The notes under the pieces were generated by a model. The model was not told the origin of the DNA, made no database searches, and worked only from the letters and a program-made list of their open reading frames with translations. From contig NZ_QURH01000215.1 of assembly GCF_003428695.1 (NCBI RefSeq), forward strand, positions 1 to 46,776: a stretch of DNA of 46,776 nt, in the 5' to 3' direction. Below are positions 42,700 through 46,776 of the stretch, one piece after another (position 1 is the first letter of the stretch; every line of letters starts with the position of its first letter). A program made the translations under genes and the position numbers. Origin of the DNA: Actinomadura logoneensis (GTDB taxonomy: Bacteria; Actinomycetota; Actinomycetes; Streptosporangiales; Streptosporangiaceae).

Positions 42700-43329
42700 C
42701 TAAGCCTTCCGGCGGGCCTTGACGGTGCAGTCGAGGCGGGTCACGACGGTGCCGTCCGGGCCGGTCTGCAGGCGTTCGTGCTCGACGGCGCGCTGCACCT
42801 CCCACTCGGCGGGGTCCAGGTCGAGGACGGTGACGACCTCGGCGGCCGTGGGCAGGAAGTTGTGGGCGTCCGGGGCCCACGGCGGCGGACCGGCGTGGCC
42901 CTCGACCAGCAGCGTCCCGCCGGGGGCGACGGCGTCGCGGGCCGCGTGCAGGATGTCCGCCGAGACCGGCGCGGCGGGGGAGTGCAGGAACTGCGAGGTC
43001 ACCAGGTCGAAGCGGCCCTCGGGGAACGACTCCGACAGGTCGCGGCGCTCGAACGTGACGGCCTCCGCGACGCCGGCGTCCGCGGCGTGCTCGACGGCGC
43101 GGCCGATCGCGACGCCCGACACGTCCACGGCGGTGACCTTCCAGCCCTGCCGGGCCAGCCACACGGCGTCCGCGCCCTCGCCGCAGCCGAGGTCGAGCGC
43201 CGTTCCGGGGGTGAGGCCGGAGACCTCGGAGACCAGGGCGGCGTTGGGCTTGCCGCTCCAGATGTGCCCGTGGCCGTGGCCGCCGTAGCGCTCGTCCCAG
43301 AACTCTTCGTTGGTGGGTTCCTTCGTCAT
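42700..43329 (-). CDS. SAM-dependent methyltransferase
   Basis: A 209-residue class I methyltransferase. NEEFWDERYGGHGHGHIWSGKPN is typical of the TehB-/thiopurine-like group. SAM motif I is ALDLGCGEGADAVWLA, motif II acidic VTAVDVSGVAI, later FDLVTSQFLHSP and GGTLLVEGHAG. Start ATG 43329; no strong ribosome site. Substrate unknown. No link to phosphatidylethanolamine methylation is evident. Confidence 0.85.
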   Translation of the reverse strand: MTKEPTNEEFWDERYGGHGHGHIWSGKPNAALVSEVSGLTPGTALDLGCGEGADAVWLARQGWKVTAVDVSGVAIGRAVEHAADAGVAEAVTFERRDLSESFPEGRFDLVTSQFLHSPAAPVSADILHAARDAVAPGGTLLVEGHAGPPPWAPDAHNFLPTAAEVVTVLDLDPAEWEVQRAVEHERLQTGPDGTVVTRLDCTVKARRKA

Positions 43330-43442
43330 GCGGACAGCATCGTCAGCGCCCGCCGGGAAGGGCAAACCCTGTTGCCGAACCGGCAACACGCAACCGAACG
43401 GCCGCACTGAAAGGCGGCACCGAACACCGGCGCCGAGCCGGG

Positions 43443-43904
43443 TCAGCGGGCGGCGTTCTCCTCGTCCACGTACGCCATGGGGTCGGGCCCGCCCGCCCGG
43501 ATCACCGCCGTCCGCACGGTCCGGACGATCCGCTCGTGGTCCCGGCCGAGGCTCCACGTCCGGCACGTCCGGCCGGACGCGTCGCGGACCAGGAGCTTCG
43601 GCCACTGCGGCCCGAGCCCGCCCGGCAGGTTCTCCTGAAGGAAGGCGATCTCGCCGAGGGGGAACGCGTGGGTCCCGAACGTCCGGTGGACGGTCAGGGC
43701 GTCCGGGCCCAGCGTGATCCGGCGGTGGAACGCCGCCCGCAGCGGGACGGCGACCAGCAGCACCAGCCCGACCAGAGCGGGGACGAGCACGGCGGGTTCG
43801 GCGAGGCGGCCCGGATCCCCGCCGACGGCCGCCGCGACGAGGACGGCGTAGAGCGGGGGGAGGGCGAGGGGCGCGGAGCGGAAGCCCGTCCAGGTCTCAG
43901 ACAC
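43443..43904 (-). CDS. Small membrane protein with PH-like domain
   Basis: A 153-residue protein with two hydrophobic segments (LPPLYAVLVAAAV and AVLVPALVGLVLLVAVPL) followed by a soluble PH-like sheet (RRITLGPDALTVHRTFGTHAFPLGEIAFL, WPKLLVRDASGRTCRTWSLG). The GTG start lies 8 bp inside the upstream gene, so it is translationally coupled to the ESX-type operon. Function unknown. Confidence 0.75.
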   Translation of the reverse strand: MSETWTGFRSAPLALPPLYAVLVAAAVGGDPGRLAEPAVLVPALVGLVLLVAVPLRAAFHRRITLGPDALTVHRTFGTHAFPLGEIAFLQENLPGGLGPQWPKLLVRDASGRTCRTWSLGRDHERIVRTVRTAVIRAGGPDPMAYVDEENAAR

Positions 43905-44901
43905 CGAGGTTCAGCTTCCGGTTGATCTCGCCGGGCGGCGGGACGTTGCTGTGGTCGTCCTCCTCGCCCTGCCCGAGCCCCGTGGTGATCTTGGTTCCGG
44001 CGGCGATGGCGCCGTCCTTCGGGTCGTACTCGAACGGCTGGCGCGCGCCGCCGGCGCCGCGCAGCGCGTTGCGCGCGTCCCGGCCGTCGTTCACCAGGTC
44101 GCGGCCGAGCCCGCCGGGGCCGAGGGTGCGGTTGCCGCCCTTGCCGGTCAGCTTCCACACCGCCGAGTTGCGCAGCGCCTTGAGCTTGGTGACGACCCGC
44201 CGGACGACGTCGGCCATCTTCCGGAAGACGGACAGCACCCGCTGGACGATCCGGGCGCCGCGGCTGGTCGCGACGGCGGCCTCGGCGGTGGTCGCGCCCG
44301 CCGCGGCGGCCTCGCTGGCGCCGAGGGTCGGGATCGCGGCGGCCTGCGCGGCCAGCCAGGTGATGATCAGCCACTCGACGAACTGCGAGATCAGGTCCTT
44401 GATCAGGGACATCGCGGTGTCGCAGAGCGAGGCGGTGAGGGCGAGCAGGCCCTTGATGTCGCCGATCGCGTTGGCCGTGTCGCGCGTCCCCTGGACGAAC
44501 TCGGCGATCCGCTGCTTGCCCGCCTCGCTGGCCGGACCGGTCCAGGTCTCCAGGTCCTTGGCCAGATCCCGGTCGAGCTGGTCGGCGAGCGACACCAGGT
44601 CCTTGGCGACCTTGTCCCACTCCTGGCGGTGGTCGCCGATCGCGCCGTCGTCGCCGGTGACCCAGGTGAGCATGTCGTGCAGCGGCTTGATCACGTCGAC
44701 GAGGAACCCGACGCCCGCGCCGACCAGCGCGCCGAGCGGGTCCATCCACGCGGTGAATCCGGTGTAGCCGAGGTCGGCGATGTCCCCGGCGATCGAGGTG
44801 TAGTCCTCGTTCTGGTAGTGCTGGACGCCCTTGGCGACCTGGCTCCAACCGGGGACGTTGCCCTCGCCCGCCTTGTACGGGTCGGTGAAGATCTCCACCA
44901 T
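43897..44901 (-). CDS. WXG100-like ESX-associated protein
   Basis: A 334-residue protein. Residues about 75-160 hold a helical hairpin with a Trp-x-Gly turn (QEWDKVAKDLVSLADQLDRDLAKDLETWTGPASEAGKQRIAEFV) as in WXG100 substrates of type VII secretion. A hydrophobic middle (FVEWLIITWLAAQAAAIP) and a basic helix follow, and the C-terminus is Gly/Pro/Asp-rich (PFEYDPKDGAIAAGTKITTG). It may be a secreted effector-like protein, but no toxin domain was recognised. The gene follows the EspC-like gene after 7 bp. Confidence 0.72.
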   Translation of the reverse strand: MVEIFTDPYKAGEGNVPGWSQVAKGVQHYQNEDYTSIAGDIADLGYTGFTAWMDPLGALVGAGVGFLVDVIKPLHDMLTWVTGDDGAIGDHRQEWDKVAKDLVSLADQLDRDLAKDLETWTGPASEAGKQRIAEFVQGTRDTANAIGDIKGLLALTASLCDTAMSLIKDLISQFVEWLIITWLAAQAAAIPTLGASEAAAAGATTAEAAVATSRGARIVQRVLSVFRKMADVVRRVVTKLKALRNSAVWKLTGKGGNRTLGPGGLGRDLVNDGRDARNALRGAGGARQPFEYDPKDGAIAAGTKITTGLGQGEEDDHSNVPPPGEINRKLNLGV

Positions 44902-44908
44902 CGCGCGG

Positions 44909-45253
44909 TCAGTCCTTCCCCGCCGTGCCCGGCTCGGTCTCCGGGCGGTCGGCCTCCAGCGCGGAGATCCTGGCGAGGATCGCCTCGTTCGCGCCCGCGT
45001 AGTTCCGCGCGGTCGCCTCGATCCCGCTCTCGATTCCGCGCAGCGAGGTGACCAGCAGGTCCAGGTGCTCGTTGATGTCCTTGGCGGCCTCGTCGTAGTG
45101 GACGCTGAACGCGATCCCGACCGCGCCCCACTCGTGGCCGCTGACGCTGATGCCCTTGGCCGCGCCCTGGATCGAGGTGGCGGAGTCGGTCAGCCGGTCC
45201 GCGCTCTCGGCCGCCGCCAGCAGCCTGCCGACGTCGTGGGTGGTCTCGGTCAT
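44909..45253 (-). CDS. EspC/WXG100-like small type VII secretion protein
   Basis: A 114-residue helical protein: ESADRLTDSATSIQGAAKGI, GHEWGAVGIAFSVHYDEAAKDINEHLDLLVTSLRGIESGIEATARNYAGANEAI. It shows the helix-turn-helix hairpin and the A-x-NY-x-G-x-NEAI ending of EspC-type ESX substrates. It overlaps the YbaB gene by 4 bp (ATGA) and precedes the WXG-like gene, probably as its secretion partner. Confidence 0.8.
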   Translation of the reverse strand: MTETTHDVGRLLAAAESADRLTDSATSIQGAAKGISVSGHEWGAVGIAFSVHYDEAAKDINEHLDLLVTSLRGIESGIEATARNYAGANEAILARISALEADRPETEPGTAGKD

Positions 45254-45639
45254 CGCTGTCCGTCCCGCTCGTCGTCGCTCGGCGGCGCGGGCAGCCGGGA
45301 GTGGACGAGCGCCTCGACGTCCATCCCGGCCGGGGCGAGCGGCGCGACGGCCGCGGCCATCCGTCGGGAGACGTCGGCGCTGGCCGCGGCGATCGTGCTC
45401 ATCAGGGACGCCGACAGCTGCGCGGCGCTCTGCCGGAGCGCGCGCTCGCTGAGGTCGATGGCGGTGACGGCGCCGCCGGGGGCGACGGTCACCGAGACGA
45501 GGCCGTCGGCGGACTGCGCGGTGCTGCGCATCGCGGCGATCCGCTCGCGCATCTCCGCGTACCGTTCGAGCTTTTCCTGGGCGTCCTTGGTCAGATTCTC
45601 CAAAGCCTTTTCGATGGCTTCGGGAGACTGGTCGAACAC
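45250..45639 (-). CDS. YbaB/EbfC-family protein at head of the ESX-type operon
   Basis: A 129-residue protein from GTG 45639. The central YbaB fold reads MRSTAQSADGLVSVTVAPGGAVTAIDLSERAL, flanked by long helices; a Pro/Asp-rich tail ends the protein. Actinobacterial ESX-type clusters often open with a YbaB homologue of this kind; whether it binds DNA or secretion substrates is not known. Confidence 0.8.
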   Translation of the reverse strand: MFDQSPEAIEKALENLTKDAQEKLERYAEMRERIAAMRSTAQSADGLVSVTVAPGGAVTAIDLSERALRQSAAQLSASLMSTIAAASADVSRRMAAAVAPLAPAGMDVEALVHSRLPAPPSDDERDGQR

Positions 45640-45676
45640 GTTTTTCGCCCCCGGGGGGAAGGTTCAGATGTGGCGT

Positions 45677-45727
45677 GAGAGCGTAGGCGATGCGTTCAGC
45701 GCATCGCAAGGCGTCGGCCGCGCTCTC
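45677..45727. promoter_or_regulatory. Nested palindromes in the ROK-YbaB gap
   Basis: GCGATGCG-TTCAG-CGCATCGC (45687-45707) is a perfect 8-bp stem with 5-nt loop. It is nested inside an outer GAGAGCG/CGCTCTC pair (45677-45683 with 45721-45727). It could be the terminator of the ROK gene or an operator of the ESX-type operon that starts 38 bp further on. Confidence 0.5.
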
Positions 45728-45828
45728 CAGAGCGTCCGATTGCGACGTTCCTCATGTCCGGGGACGCGAATTCCCACCGGGCGCGAACGGGCGGAAAGCG
45801 CCGATTCGGCTTCGGTGCGGGCGGCTTG

Positions 45829-46776
45829 TCAGGCGGACGTGAGCGCCGCGTCGACGGCCTCGGGCGCGAGGGTGTGGTCCAGGACCATCGCGGCGCATCC
45901 GGTGAGGCCCGCCAGCTCGCCCAGGCGGCTCGGCTCGATCCGCAGGGAGCGGGTGGCGAGGGCGGTCGCGCGCCGGTAGACGACCTCGCGGACCCCCGCG
46001 ACCAGCGGCTCGTACGCGGCGGTGAGGTCGCCGCCGAGGATGACGACGGCCGGGTTCAGGATGTTCACGGCGGCGGCGATGACCTCGCCGAGGCGCCGTC
46101 CCGCGTCCCGGACGAGCAGGACCGCCTCGGCGTCCTGCTCCTGCGCGCGCGCCACCAGGGTCGGCAGGTCGGGCGCGCTGGACAGCGCGACGAGGGCCGC
46201 TCCTCCGGCGACCGCCTCCACGCAGTCGAGGTTGCCGCAGCGGCAGGTGACGCCGGGGCCGTCCGCGACGGGGACGTGCCCGAGCTCGCCCGCCGCCCGC
46301 TGCGCGCCGCGCTGGATGCGCCCCCCGGAGATCAATCCCGCGCCGATGCCGGTGGAGACCTTCACGAACAGCAGGTCCGCGACGTCCGGGTGGTGGACGC
46401 GGTGCTCGCCGAGCGCCGCGACGTTGACCTCGTTGTCCAGCAGGACGGGCACGCCGAAGCGCTCGGCGACCGGGGCGGTGTCCCACAGGTCGAAGTCGGC
46501 CGGGTCGGGCGCGCCGATCCCGGCGCCGCGCACGGCGGACGCGTCCAGGCCGCACTCGCCGAGCAGGGCCGTCCACTGCTCGACCAGCGCGGGCAGCGCC
46601 ACCTCGGGCAGCCGTCCGGGCGGCAGGTCGGCGTCGGCGCGGCCGAGGATCGTGCCGGCGAGGTCGCAGACGGCGAGCTGGCCGCGGGACTGGCCGAGGT
46701 TGGCGACCAGGACCGCGCCGCCCGCCGCGTCGAAGGCGAGCCGCGCGGGCGGCCGGCCGCCGGTGGACGGGCCGTC
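45829..46776 (-). CDS. ROK-family regulator/kinase, C-terminal part (cut by window edge)
   Basis: 316 codons are present and the frame is open to the edge, so the N-terminus (perhaps with a helix-turn-helix) lies outside. It starts within LAFDAAGGAVLVANLGQSRG, the actin-fold phosphate loop region. GAGIGAPDP, NEVNVAALGEH, KVSTGIGAGLISGGRIQRGA and the ROK zinc motif CRCGNLDCVE follow. The length after the phosphate loop fits a ROK repressor (NagC/XylR type) or sugar kinase. The D-N pair LLDNEVN and the GELGH motif suggest that the sugar-binding site is intact. Confidence 0.88.
   Translation of the reverse strand, partial: DGPSTGGRPPARLAFDAAGGAVLVANLGQSRGQLAVCDLAGTILGRADADLPPGRLPEVALPALVEQWTALLGECGLDASAVRGAGIGAPDPADFDLWDTAPVAERFGVPVLLDNEVNVAALGEHRVHHPDVADLLFVKVSTGIGAGLISGGRIQRGAQRAAGELGHVPVADGPGVTCRCGNLDCVEAVAGGAALVALSSAPDLPTLVARAQEQDAEAVLLVRDAGRRLGEVIAAAVNILNPAVVILGGDLTAAYEPLVAGVREVVYRRATALATRSLRIEPSRLGELAGLTGCAAMVLDHTLAPEAVDAALTSA

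Noticed and set aside
42700-43329. Methyltransferase as a PE methyltransferase giving cinnamycin resistance
   Set aside because: It is a soluble TehB-like class I enzyme 36 kb from the lanthipeptide locus; PE methyltransferases linked to resistance are of a different type.

Overview
The window is very GC-rich DNA with strong G/C at third codon positions, GTG starts, GTGA/ATGA gene overlaps and typical actinobacterial families (DUF397/DUF5753 regulators, ROK, ESX-type small proteins, DivIVA). It looks like the chromosome of a filamentous actinomycete. An Actinomadura/Thermomonosporaceae relative is my guess, not proven by the sequence.

Layout. (i) 1-164: the start of an EACC1 conflict-system adaptor that runs off the left edge. 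(ii) 270-6954, all minus strand: a compact cinnamycin-type (type B, class II) lanthipeptide locus. In transcription order it holds a lysinoalanine-synthase homologue, the precursor, the LanM synthetase, an Asp-hydroxylase candidate with an N-terminal Nif11 domain, and a single-chain ABC exporter. The predicted 19-residue core, CASTCTSGPLTFICDGTTK, keeps the cinnamycin ring pattern but has Thr at positions 4 and 6 and Ser at 7. (iii) 7252-12799: a cellobiose uptake operon, cebE-cebF-cebG-bglC-cebR, with a perfect CebR-type operator in front of it. (iv) 12967-18771: a second sugar ABC operon (LpqY/AglE-like binding protein, two permeases, GH13 glucosidase, LacI regulator) behind a perfect 21-bp palindrome. 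Neither sugar importer has its own ATPase, so both probably borrow a shared MsiK-type subunit.

(v) 18952-24439: an accessory stretch with a nucleotidyltransferase, a toxin-antitoxin-like pair, an XRE regulator facing a palindromic operator and an orphan PhyH dioxygenase, an unknown protein and an MFS transporter. (vi) 24665-39616: a defence island. It has an OLD-type ATPase/TOPRIM protein paired with a UvrD-like helicase that carries a RelE-like N-terminal domain (Gabija-like, gene order reversed), two Uma2 proteins, a complete type I restriction-modification system (hsdM-hsdS ... hsdR) interrupted by a WhiJ-like regulatory trio, and a zinc metallopeptidase. Truncated genes lie at both ends: a coding-like remnant at 24427-24664 and a beheaded GH6 cellulase at 39617-40117. 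This suggests the island arrived by insertion or rearrangement.

(vii) 40236-46776: a TetR regulator divergent from a frameshifted SDR gene with two palindromic operators between them, a DivIVA-domain protein, a SAM methyltransferase, a four-gene ESX-associated operon (YbaB, EspC-like, WXG-like, PH-like membrane protein), and a ROK protein cut by the right edge. No tRNA, rRNA, CRISPR array or insertion sequence was seen. No gene-free stretch exceeds 300 bases; the longest, 6955-7251, holds palindromes and a terminator.
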